Below, one piece after another: positions 10,466-21,900 of a stretch of DNA of 64,000 bases. Under the pieces are notes generated by a model. That model made no database searches. It had not been told where the DNA came from and saw only the letters and a list, made by a program, of their open reading frames with translations. A program made the translations under genes and the position numbers. Location of the stretch: assembly GCA_021613335.1 (NCBI GenBank), contig JAJTWR010000386.1:1-64000 (forward strand). Direction: 5' to 3'. Every line of letters starts with the position of its first letter. Within the stretch, counting starts at the first letter, position 1. Origin of the DNA: Whitmania pigra. Lineage: Eukaryota > Annelida > Clitellata > Hirudinida > Haemopidae.

Positions 10466-10945
10466 ATAAGTAATTTAAAACAATATACTTGAAACGTCGT
10501 TGTTCTGGTTTTCTGCATTGTAATTGTATAGGAGCTGCGAAGGTCAAACGTTATGTTTTGAATAAATATCGTATAAAGTCACAAAAAACTTTTAGATAAA
10601 GTGAATGGAGAAATATTAAATGATTCATTCCATAAACTTATTTTTCGTAAAATATGCTAACTTGAATTGCCTAAAGTTGGATTTATTTCTCTCTTGAAAG
10701 GGATTTTAAAGAATTGAATGTGAAGAACGTTTATTTATTTGATTAAAGTCCGTTGCATAACTAGGATGATTTGGACTGAATTTGAAGAACCTCTCCGCCT
10801 ATCTTATATAAGGCAATCGCTGTATCTCGCGTCATCCTTGTCTCATTGTTGTGAATGAATCACATTGACATAATTAATTATTGTTATCCAATTGCAACTT
10901 AACTCTAATATCATTTTAGGACTTCACGGCCAAATATCTATTGCT
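10466..10945 (-). pseudogene. DDAH second copy, start-codon end and upstream flank
   Basis: After the insert the second DDAH copy resumes. On the reverse strand an ATG at about 10516 reads MQKTRTT, parallel to MQRTRIS of copy 1. The following plus-strand blocks match 960-1335 of copy 1. The 140 or so bases matching 796-930 of copy 1 are missing, so the insertion came with a deletion. Confidence 0.8.
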
Positions 10946-11371
10946 AAAATATTTTATTATTAAAAATATTTTTAACCATTAAAAATATTTTTAACCATTA
11001 AAAATAATTTATAATTATAAAAATAATGTATAATTATATAATTTATAATTATATTATTAAAAATACTTTTAAATATTAAAAATAATAAAATATTTTAGTC
11101 AGAATACATTTTTAAAATTAAATTGTTTATTTTCAGATACATTTTTATTAAATGTTTATTTCCTTGTTTTTGTCTCTAGGGCTTTGTTAGGGTCTGTTTA
11201 TTACGAATAGTCCTGCGGAATTATACTATTTCACAAATTTAAAATCTGATTGCCATTGATTAAGGTTTATATATTTCTGATTAATCGAAGTTTTTTAGTT
11301 TGGGAATTGTAGTTCGCCTAGGAACTGAGACGATTTAATTTTCACTTCTGACAATCTTTATTCTTATAAGA
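10946..11371. other. AT-rich simple repeats upstream of SF3B5
   Basis: At 10960-11095 short units such as attaaaaatatttttaacc and ataattataaaaat are repeated in tandem. The last 200 bases before the SF3B5 ATG presumably hold its promoter, but no clear core element is seen. Confidence 0.55.
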
Positions 11372-11632
11372 ATGGGAGATAGATACAACATTCACAGTCA
11401 ATTGGAGCACTTGCAATCCAGATACGTGGGTACTGGTCACGCCGACATGGACAAATGGGAGTGGATGACCAACCAACACAGGGACAGTTATGCATCGTAC
11501 ATCGGACACAACGACCTACTCGGCTACTTCGCCATTGCCGAAAATGAATGCAAAGCCAGAATGAAATTTAACTTCTTGAAGAAGATGGTTCAACCATGTG
11601 GTCCACCACCTGAGAAGCCAGAAGAGCAGTAA
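11372..11632 (+). CDS. SF3B5: Splicing factor 3B subunit 5 (SF3b10)
   Basis: A complete 86-residue protein starting MGDRYNIHSQLEHLQSRYVG and ending PCGPPPEKPEEQ. It has the usual family length and is nearly colinear with animal SF3B5, with TGHADMDKWEWMTNQHRDSY and YFAIAENECKARMKF conserved. SF3B5 is a small subunit of the SF3b complex of the U2 snRNP. It packs against SF3B1 and SF3B3 and helps branch-site recognition in the nucleus. The gene has no intron, as in many animals. A polyadenylation signal follows at 11697. Confidence 0.97.
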   Translation: MGDRYNIHSQLEHLQSRYVGTGHADMDKWEWMTNQHRDSYASYIGHNDLLGYFAIAENECKARMKFNFLKKMVQPCGPPPEKPEEQ

Positions 11633-11696
11633 TGGATGTGAAAGGTTGACAATGGCACAAATAACCATTAGTTATTTTCAGAGAGTTGATCAGTAA

Positions 11697-11702
11697 AATA
11701 AA
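11697..11702 (+). terminator. Polyadenylation signal of SF3B5
   Basis: AATAAA stands 65 bases after the stop codon, in the context gtaaaataaaattttg. Confidence 0.6.
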
Positions 11703-12879
11703 ATTTTGAAGTCTTTGTTAAATTAGAAAGGTATTCTCATATTGACAGTATTGTAGTTGGAACTGTTAAGTGAATTTCTTAACTTCGGTGCACTGAGACT
11801 TTTTATCAATATTAATGTTGTTTTCATTCTTTGACTGGTTGCTCAAAAAAATTCCATTTAAATTAGATCATTACTTGTAGTGAAATCACACTTCATTTCA
11901 ATACATTTGCTTAATGTTTTTAATAATTAATTGGCCAAAGCCTCAAACATGCTTCAGTAGAAGTTAATTTTATTCTCAAGTTACACATTAACTGTCTAAT
12001 AATGTGTGGTGCTGGATGACCATAATGATAATTTAGTCGTGTGCACTTTTGTGAAAGTGAATTGGCTTCCATAGTAAATCTGTTGAACTGCCAGTCCAAT
12101 TCTTAAACTTTTCTTTGTGAGGCCAATGATATGAACTAACTGGAAAAACTCAGCTTTGTTAATTGAATGGTTAGAGAAAACCATTTAGCAATTAACTTTG
12201 AGCTGCTTATGTAACTGTCCCTAATTGCAAATTACTCGTTGAGAATCATAAGTTAAGACAATTCTTGGCTAGTTAAAAGTAACTATTTCATTAAAGAAGA
12301 TGAGGAAATCGACCTGTGGTGGTAAAAAAAAATGTTGTAGATTTCTTTTGCATCGGCTTCTTGGCACTTTTCAGTAATTTAGCCAAGGACCAAGTGGAAA
12401 TAAAATTCATCTTGGAGAAGCTGACGAACTATCCTAAGAGGAATTCACAAATAATTAAAACCCTTTTCATATAAATCCGGTAATAGATAAGAAAATTCAT
12501 CCTTTGCAAGTTTCAACCAGAAAGCGGGATAAAATTGGAAATTACTGACTGTTTAATCGATTTTAATGGCCACCTTTTGTAAGCTCGCATCAATAATAAT
12601 AGGCAGCTTTTTATTTTATTCTGTAACCAATATTATTAGGCAATTGTAAAAGATGTGGTTTTACTATGACATTAAAAAAACTTTAAATTCAATGTGAGCA
12701 CTCCAATTTGACATAAAAAGGACTCATTTGTTTTGATACGGGATCGGTCATTATAATGAAGCCCTGGGTCTTTTTGATATGGAGCTTGATTGGTTTCCTT
12801 TCGGTTGGTTTTAATTTTTAATTATTTTTTATTTTATTTATTTATTAGACACAATTGAAGGGCCCTGTTGGACCACTAA
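11703..12879. other. Non-coding stretch between SF3B5 and a LINE fragment
   Basis: I see no supported gene. It may include the promoter and the first exon(s), with the signal peptide, of the membrane protein whose readable exons begin at 13599; I could not identify such an exon with confidence. Confidence 0.4.
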
Positions 12880-13270
12880 CGCAATTGCAAAAACAAAGGC
12901 ATCGACCGGCGTGTACACAAAGGCAGCATATAAATTAAATGTAATTTAAGTAACGATTAAAGTCAAGGTCACGTATTACTGCTTTAAAACGGGAGACCGT
13001 GGTTAATTCAACGACATCATCTGGCAATGCGTTCCATGGTTTTACAATTCTATTGCAAAAGGCGAGTTTGACACTACCTGTAGAATAATCACTTTGTTTA
13101 AGTTTGAAGCAGTATCCTCTTGTTCCTGTATAGTTTTGAGCAAGGAGGGAGTATATTAAGAAGGAATTATTAAAGCCATGTAATATTTTAAAGCAAAGTG
13201 TTAAATCAGCCAGCAGTCTTTACAAGGTTGGAAGCTTGAGCAATCATAGTCTCTCCATATATGGATACGA
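12880..13270 (-). pseudogene. C-terminal fragment of a CR1/Jockey-type LINE reverse transcriptase
   Basis: The reverse strand reads MERL, stop, LLKLPTL, stop, RLLADLTLCFKILHGFN, then a stretch with GTRGYCFKL, SVKLAFCNRIVKPWNALPDD and VVELTTVSRFKAVIRDLDF. This is the familiar C-terminal signature of non-LTR polymerases (ERLKxLxLPSLxYRRxRGDLI ... RVVxxWNxLPxxVV ... FKxRLD), with two stops. Only the 3' end of the element is present, as expected for a 5'-truncated insertion. It probably lies in an intron or the 5' flank of the following gene. Confidence 0.8.
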
Positions 13271-13598
13271 TGCCAAGGATGGAACTGACTTAGTTTATTG
13301 CCTTTGAACACTTTCTATTTTGTCAATTGAATTAATATCAACAATTAATTTCACTAGTGGTGCACCTTATATTAAAGCCAGTTTTTTTTTTTCAAATTCT
13401 TTTTTTTGCCTTCATTACTGCCTCTTTTAAATGCCCATGATTTTCATCATAAAAGGCCCATTCTAAAACGTCGAATTTGAGCAGTGAAAGGATAAAAACT
13501 CGTTGGCAAGTTCCTAAAAACGAGAACGTTGGTATTAAAAATGGTTGATGCGGATGATGTGCCACTACACCTTTTAAAAACCTCAACTCGTAACTTTA

Positions 13599-14859
13599 GG
13601 CTTTGACTTCCGATGGCAGTGGTCTTGGAGAAGAGGATGGGGATGATGGTTATAATGATTATGAAGGTTCTTCTGAAGGATCTGGTGGTTCGTTTATTCT
13701 AACTATTAATTATCTTTTTTTTTAGTAAAGATTACTTACTTTATGACTTAAGGTTGCCATTGATTTTTGCTAATATTAGAGTTAAATAACTCAATTACAA
13801 TTCTCTTTTTATTTAAGAACTTCCTAGTAAGAAGATAATTGTTAATGAAAAGTCTTCATGTCTAAAACTGTTGGAGACAGCCAGTTTTCACAAAATGGTT
13901 GGAGCTTTTGTACCCAGATGTTCCTTTGATGGGGCCTTTGAACCTCTTCAATGTCATGGAGTCACAGGTGAATGCTGGTGCTCAGATAAGGAGGGTCGAA
14001 AAATTCCAGGAACGATTAAGAAAGAACCTGACATGCCAAAATGTGACAACCTTGCCAAAGGCAGAGGTGATAATGTCAAGCATTTCTTCAAATCCATTGT
14101 TTCAATAACTTGTACTGATAAAGGTCTTCCTAATAATTATTTAGTTAGTGAAGGTAGTAAGAAATCAAGAGGCAATCACAAGAGTCATTGGAGGACGACA
14201 AAGGTTAATAAAATCTTCTTTGAGGTGCAGACGAACTCTGAATTACCTCATAGAGTTACTGCTGGCACCTCAAAGGAAAGCATTGTAGTGGATAACATCG
14301 CAGTCAATGAAAACTCTGAGGTCCTCGTACCATACAGTGAGTGGATTGAAAAATATAAATGTTGTCATTATATAAAGGAACTTTTTTATGTCATCACATT
14401 GTAGAAACATTGAACAATGCTGGAGGTGAGACAAGGAAATATTTTAGGAAGAACAAGGATTCCAATGGCGTATTGCCCTATTATGAACACGAGAGTGATT
14501 CTTACGGAAAATATCAAATGTCGGCCTCGCGGACGGCTCTGATGATGACTCAGCCCGGGGTTTTGGCAGGGATAGTCTGTGCAGGGGTGGTGTTGGTCTT
14601 GTGCTTTGTAACCTTCGTCACCTTCATTGCATACAGATTCAGGCGTAGGTCGTACTACCAAGCCGACGAGAAATCCAAGACGCCTCCGATGGCGGGAGGT
14701 TACGTCGCCGGTAGCGGTTATGGCGAAATATACGGCGACGGGTTCAGGTATTCTCCAGCCAAATATCAAACCCCAACAAAGATTCCTCCTTGGTCAGGCA
14801 TCGATACCAATGGGAGTCTCAGTTACTCCATGAGGCACGACAGAGAGCTGTATGGCTAG
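13599..14859 (+). CDS. Type I membrane protein with thyroglobulin type-1 domain (putative proteoglycan), N-terminus missing
   Basis: Three exons are readable: 13599-13688, 13818-14338 and 14403-14859 (phase 1 at both joins). The first encodes TSDGSGLGEEDGDDGYNDYE and GSSEGSG, acidic Ser-Gly sites like those that carry glycosaminoglycans. The second has a thyroglobulin type-1 domain with PRCSFDGAFEPLQCHG, GECWCSDKEG and a final Cys, followed directly by GRGDN, a possible integrin-binding RGD. The third has a 25-residue hydrophobic helix, VLAGIVCAGVVLVLCFVTFV onwards, then a basic RFRRRSYY stop-transfer and a cytoplasmic tail rich in Tyr and Gly ending RELYG. The architecture recalls syndecans, but the conserved syndecan cytoplasmic motifs and the EFYA end are absent. 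I do not recognise the family. A signal-peptide exon must lie upstream and was not found. Confidence 0.75.
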
Positions 14860-15970
14860 AAGACCGACGTTCGACCAGCGTTTTGTAGATCGGTGTGTTT
14901 CTAGTCGTGGCACCTATTATTGAGCCGTTATTTTTTATCATGCATTTTATTTGTGCATCGGTCTTGCTCTTGAGACCTGAAAGTTTTTATTTTAACATAT
15001 TCCTGCAATACGTTGCCCATCGAAACGAAATGCAATACTTTTATGAGGAGTGTCGTTTTTTAATCGGATGATATTTTTAGATAAAGCAAACATTTTTTTG
15101 TGTGACGAAGAATTTCAGTAGATGGTGTTTTAGATTAATTATTGTTGTTCTTGTTGTGTTACGGTTGTATTCCTCTATGCCTTCGTGGTGAGCAAGTTTT
15201 GATTGCAGAGCATTCCTCAGCAAAATTTCATAAATTCTTTCCTATAACAGGTTTCAAGTTTTTTCTGTCATTTAATACAAAATAATTGGAGTTATGCTAT
15301 TTGTTTTGGGGTAAATCCATAGGCATTTACTAAAGTTTAGTAATCTTTACCTTTTTTTTTATGATTTAGATCTTGTTACTTTACATGGCATTTTTAAAAA
15401 TTCATTCATAATTCAAGGCAATGCAAATTGTGGTTGCTCAAAGGTTTGTGCATTCCTATGCATCTTGTTTTGTTTTTCCAATTTCCTGCATGGTTTTGCT
15501 TGGATGGCCATGATGAGATTTTGTCGTCTAACTCATCTTAATTCATCCAGTAACTTTTTTGAAAGTTCACTTTTAAGCTGCAAAGTCGTATCTTCCAATG
15601 ATTAATATCCTAGCAGCTGTTTTAATACTCTGTCGACCATTTGGTTGGTGTGCGACCAGCCCCATATCATGTTTGATGCATTTTATAACTCATTGTCAAC
15701 ATAACGCCACTGAGTTCGTTGATGTCAGTTTGACTCCGAATGATAAGCAGAATTTTATTCATGCAATTGTTCAAAAAGTTTGTATTCAAAATAACTTTGG
15801 AAAGTGTGTTCATGTTTTTTTAAGTGTCTGCATAGTTATCTACCAGCTCATCATCATCAAAAACAAAATCATGGAGAAAACAGCTCTTGGTGAGATTGTT
15901 AAATAAAAAAGAAATTATTGTCAGAGGCCCATTGAGTCCATTCACTTTTTTTTATTGTCCTCTGAAAAAA
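14860..15970. other. 3' untranslated / convergent intergenic region
   Basis: The stretch lies between two convergent genes. A run with AATAAA at 15902-15907 could end the transcript of the membrane protein, giving a 3' UTR of about 1 kb. The 102-codon frame at 15598 has no recognisable similarity and is best read as UTR. Confidence 0.45.
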
Positions 15971-18900
15971 TTACTTCACATATTCAGCAATGAGTTGTAC
16001 AAATCCAATAGGGCCAGTATGTGTTCTCTCTGGAAATACGTTCTCTAATGAGTGATTCTGTCATCAATGTAGAATTATGTTAGTTACTTTACCCCATGTG
16101 ATAGTATTGGGAATGGAGATGGTTTGTCTGAGCCTTTTGCCCCTCCTATCCATAAGGTTATCTTACGACTATCCTCATCACCATTGTCTATTGTTGAACA
16201 AATACCATTCTTGAACGAGCAGAAAGACATGGCAACCTAAAGGTTGAATAAAATGGTTTAGTCTCAAATATTTGGAAATTTGTTTAAAAAATACATAAGT
16301 GGCCCATGAAGTGTAATCACAAAAAACATGTTTACATGTCGTTGTATCGAAAAGTTACTAGTGGTACACTTAAATGCTAATTTTATATTCATCAATCTCT
16401 CACATTAGTGTCTTCGTTCAGTAAATATATGCCATGCTTGTGAATGGCCAGGGTGCATTCACTTGTCGTGTTTTCACAGGTGAAATACTGTCTCAGAAAA
16501 GGAGAATATATTAAAAGTGCATCATAAATGTTGCTTAACAACTCACTTTGGCCTGGAAGAAGGACGAACCAAACATCGGCCATTTTGACAATGTTTCTGT
16601 TTCGTGAAATGTAATTAAGCGATTATTTTTAAGTGAGAAATATTTCACAGTCTTGAACTAAGATAATACCTAGGAAAAGAATCTTCTTATCGTCAGGCTT
16701 CAAATTCTGAAGTGCAATGCACTGATTAAGCACCAGAGGACACAGGTAATCCAAATCGACCATGGACCAGATATTTCTTGGTAGATATTTTTCCACTCCC
16801 TCTCTGGTCAAAAAGGGATCAATAAAAAATTAATGAAAAATAAGAAAAGATTATGGATGCTGACTCAAACACTGTTGAGCTGGGATTCTCAATCTGAAAC
16901 TGCAGAGCCACAAGGATTGAGATTTCCTCCTGGAACACAAAATGTAAAATCAAAATTTTAATCTTTGCAAACTATGTTTATTCAATATTAACAAATGTGT
17001 ATAATTTAGTTGTCATAGTAACCATGTTTACTGAATTATCATAATATTATGATGAGATAAGCATCAACTGACCAAGACGGCAGCTGGTACAATGTTGGAC
17101 GTGATTGGCATGAAATATCCGCACAGGTAGTCAGAGATGCTCTGAACGTAGAGCAAATCCATGTACACAGGGGAAGTCTGCGAAAGATCAATCGTGTTGA
17201 GCCATGCTCCCCTTGCCAGCTCAGTTTCACCAACAACTTCACTTGTTCCAACTTTGTTTTGTGGCACATTGAATTGTCTGATTGTGGCAGAAAAGGCATT
17301 CAACCTTTTCATCAGAAAGGTCCAAATTTGACCTGAAAGCATAATCTTTAAGCATATCTGATTTTGAAAATCCAAGGACATTTTTTCAAAATAAGTTATT
17401 TTTTAGTTCACTTCCTAGCACATTCATTCATTTATGATTTGGAATTAATTGTAATTTGCTGGGAGCAATAAACTAAGTAAGCAAAATAATCTTATCACTT
17501 TGTGATTTACAGACCTTGTTCAAATTTTAGTACAAGTTCCTGTTGATCTTCAACTGGATTGATGCTAAGAATGTTGCAGATGAACACAAGTACATCCACC
17601 ACTGACTACAATCATCATCATCATCAATTCAATCTACATGAAGGTGAAATTTTAATTGAATATTCAATTCACCATTACGGGCAGAATTTCAACGAGAATT
17701 TCCCTTTTGCCTGCATGGACCTTTATGACAACACCCTGCAAAACAAACTTGTTATTGGCAATTTTCAAACATTTCGTAACATTCTAAGGGCATTTAATTA
17801 AATGAAATCAAATACTTCATCAGAAAACATAGATGGAACTTCTTCGTTCGAAGGGCCAGAAGTTATAGCAAAGTTTGACTTGCTGGAAAGATTGCCTGCA
17901 TCAAATAACATAATATATTAATCAATTGAACAATTACAAAACCAATTAAACGTTAAACCCTCACATAAAAATACACTCTGCCACCTAATTCATCATAAGA
18001 AACAAAAGCTCTTACTCTTGTAAGCTTCCATAATGTTTTGAAGCTGCAATTAAAATAATTGCAATCAAATGCAGATCAATTGCTTACAAGCCAAAACTTG
18101 AATGAAGAGCTTTCAGAGTTAACTGAGTCAAACATCAAGAACCCCTTCGGGATTACATCGAGCACGTAAAATATTGGATAAATAGAAACGTAAACTTTAG
18201 GCTAAAGATCCTCATTTGAGTACAAAACTTTACAATTAGCATTTATGACTGCTTAATTGTGTATTACAATTGTTATTTCACCTCCAATTTCTCTCTTTTG
18301 TGAATTTCAATCAAGTCCTGAATTTCAACAGCCTGATAATAAAAAACAATTTTCACATAAAAAATGCAATTATAACTAATGAATTATTTTCATGGTATAA
18401 CAGAAGATATATTATTGCTAACAATAATTTCAAAGATAATTATGCAACGAATGTGGTCAATCACCTTTGGAGAATAAAGCATAAATGTGCTTTCTCCAGA
18501 TTCCACCACAAACTCAGTTTTTGATCTCAATCCGTGATTTGTAATTTCTTCAAACCTGTTTATAATTTGTTATGCAATTAAATAAAACAAAAAACAGAAA
18601 AAAAACCCACAGTAATGACAGGAATGAATGCACAAGTGGTAAGCAATACATCTCAAGTCAATAGAAGTGACTTCACAATGTACAAATGTTTATTGGATGT
18701 CTGAAAAATCAGTCAAATAAATGCAAAGATGAACGCGATGTCGAATTGAGAAGTTGAAGAATTTTTAAAGTCTAATTAATTAAATTATTAGCATTTAGCT
18801 AGAGTTTCTGTGTTCAGAACAGATTCAAATAAGCTGCTCCTAAAACCGAGTTTGACGACTGTTTATCAACTTCAAGTAATTTTAGTTTTAATTTAATTAA

Positions 18901-21900
18901 CTGTGGGCAGCTTAAAAACTGACTTAATAAAGTGAAAAACTTCAAATGTCAGCTCATCTGTGATGGTTAGCAGAGTAACTCCTTCACAACCAATCGCCAC
19001 CTGGTGAATCTCCATGTTACCATTGTTATTCTGTGATAATAGCAATATTGACAATGTGTAATTGTCAACTAGGTAGACAATAAACAAGTAATACAAAGCT
19101 ATAAAAAATCTTTTTATTTGTAAAGAGCAATTTAACTTTGTTAGAGCTGCTGGCAAAAAAATGTAGCAGAGCTGTTCCACCTTGGATATTTGCATAACAC
19201 TAAAGTCATTAATCAAACTTAGAATTAATACAACAATTTATTAAATATATTTTTAAAATAGTGCCTAGAATAATTTTGGAGATATCCAGTTAAAAAACCA
19301 GGCTAAAATAATTTGTATGCCTACCTTAACAGGGTACACTTTACTGAAGTAAAAAGGCAATTTTTTGGCCACTTCAATGACAAGGAGTTTCATCTTTGTT
19401 GATCCTCCCATTGGACTTGTGATTTGCAACTTGCCTGTGGTGAGGAGACAGCTATGTTGTTAAATCCATTGTCTTATATCCAGTATAATTTAATCATATT
19501 TAAAACATATTCTTTGCTTGCTCACTAAAAACGTCCCTTAATTCCTTGAAGCACTCATTTGTGAGCCGAACACAATTCCTGGAGAGGCCATCCTTAACAA
19601 TCTGTCTGTAAATGAGGTCAATGACTGTCTTGTCTTCCAGCTTTTCTTGGGGACTAAAGTACTGAAGTAAGACATATATTTTAACAAAAGTAATATTAAG
19701 ATGAAGAATGATGATGGCAATAAACAACAATAATATTTATAGTAATAATAATTATAATTGTAATGATAGTATTAATAAATGTGGCCACCTTGCTATCTTT
19801 ATTTCTCATTTCATTCATTCATAGGTCAACCTTGTCTCACATTATTTCAAATGTTATCACCTAGTTAACTTCTTAACATAGCAGATTAATAATCAAAATA
19901 TTCTCTTATCAGTTATCTATTTGAAATCATGACCTCATCAAATGGCTAAAGTTGAGGACTCCTTGATAAATGGCTAAGTAATTAATACTAATATTTGCTG
20001 AGGTGGCATTTATAAAACTACAATACAAATCGATTAAATCGTTTGCAAAGGAATAATTCAAAAACCTCTTTCTTTATTTCTAGGACCCAATCCACTCCAG
20101 CATAGGTCATGGTTGACTTTGAGTTTTCTTGGAATGGCGACAAGGGTTGCCCTCTTGAAGGTGGTTTTTGTTGCACTGAAACTAAAAAGAATCATGGCTT
20201 AATACTAAAGTTTATGATAAACTGTCAAATAAATTCCTTGTATGTTAAAATAGTTTTTTTATTACATTATTACATCATCTAATTATTATATTACGTTATT
20301 AATATAATGTAATTTACATGTTATATCAAACACACCAAAATCTGATTGTTCTGCGGGAGCTGTAGATTCCTCACTGGAGCCTTTTCCAAATATTGACTCC
20401 AGCTTCATCTTCACATGGGCTAAAGTATAATTATCCACATTGCTGTTTGTTGCTGCCTGTTTCTATGAAATAAAATTTAAAGCAGATTTTAATTTTGTCA
20501 CTAATGATTTATTTCATTTCTCAAACAACGGAAATGTATCAAGCATGACCTGTTAACTTAGTAAATTATATTCTTTCTTTAATTTTATAGATAAATAGAA
20601 TTGGAGCTGTTGAAGAAATGTAACTCTTAATTTCAAGACTGACATTCTGGACAACAGGCTTTGTGTTTAAGTCATTATCAGCTTTTGCGAGCTTAAGTGG
20701 TTTTGGAGGTGGTTTTGGCGGAACTTTAGGGATGTTTATGACTTCCTCTTCGTCTGTGTTCTTCTCATCTATCAGCAGTTTCCCAGGATTAATCATCGGC
20801 TGTAAAAATTCAGTTTCCCGAAATTTAAATTAATGAACTGAGAATCTTAAATTGGAACTAACTCTATGTTACAAATTTAAAAATTAAAAATAATAATAAA
20901 ACACAAATATAACAAAATATGAGATAAATCATAGAAGGTGAAGGTCACTTACCTTTTGCTTAACTTTTTCTTGATTCTCAGGAGGCCAAATGAATTTTCC
21001 AAGCTTCCCGACTTTCCTGACAGAATCCGAGGTTTCGTAGGACTTTTGGAAGTTTCCTTTGTCTTCAGTTTGCACCAACAAGTTGTTGTTATCTACTTGA
21101 TTATTTTATTGTATTATATTGACTGATGTAGACTTAAATGACATCTAATAACAAACTATCTGTGAAAAAATCCTCCTTCACCTTTTCCAATAGGATGCTT
21201 TAAAACTGTGATGGGTGAACTTTCAAAAGCAGTATGTTCTATTTTTACCACTGGCTTTGGTGCGATATCTTGTACTACTATAATAAAAGAAAAATATGCA
21301 CTTTAAAATTTGTATCCCTTCAAAAAAACAAACTTGATTCTAGACTATACTAATGAAATTAAATTAAGTTCTCTAAGGAACAAAGGATATAGATTCAACC
21401 TTTAGGTCTCCGATGTGATGGAGGAGATGATTGTTGATACTGAGGCATGTTTGTCTGCTTGCGATTTGGCTGCTCATTTTGCTGGGAAGGAAAACTTTGC
21501 ACATCTTCGATTCGTCGCTTCAACAATTCAGTTTGCAGGGTCATCTCGAGGACCCTTTTTTCTAACTCTTTTGTCTCCAGTTGAACCTTTAAATCATTTG
21601 CTTCCTGGAAGATGAGAAATCCATTTTAAGTTATACAATTATTTGGCAAGCATTTCATAATTAAGGCTATGTGAAGACATATAATAAATACTTAGATAGC
21701 TAAGCAAAGATGAGTACATGAAGTACTTAAAGTACATGAAAAATTGAGCAAGTATTCAAGATACCTTCCTTCTTTGGGGATCCACGTGGAAAAAGATGTG
21801 ATCCGCATGCGAGGTTGTCTGTTGGTATAGTGCAGGATTGGTTGCTGGATTAAACATCACTGCAATAAACAAGCCATACTGGATGTAGGATGTCTTGACC

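Noticed and set aside
15598..15906. 102-codon plus-strand frame
   Set aside because: Low-complexity hydrophobic protein without similarity, inside the probable 3' UTR of the preceding gene.
17807..17900. Apparent C-terminus ending SDEVFDFI before a stop in the myosin-tail gene
   Set aside because: A gtattt donor after SDE joins in frame to the next exon (GVVIKVHAG), which starts the FERM domain, so the stop is intronic. It could still be an alternative short end.
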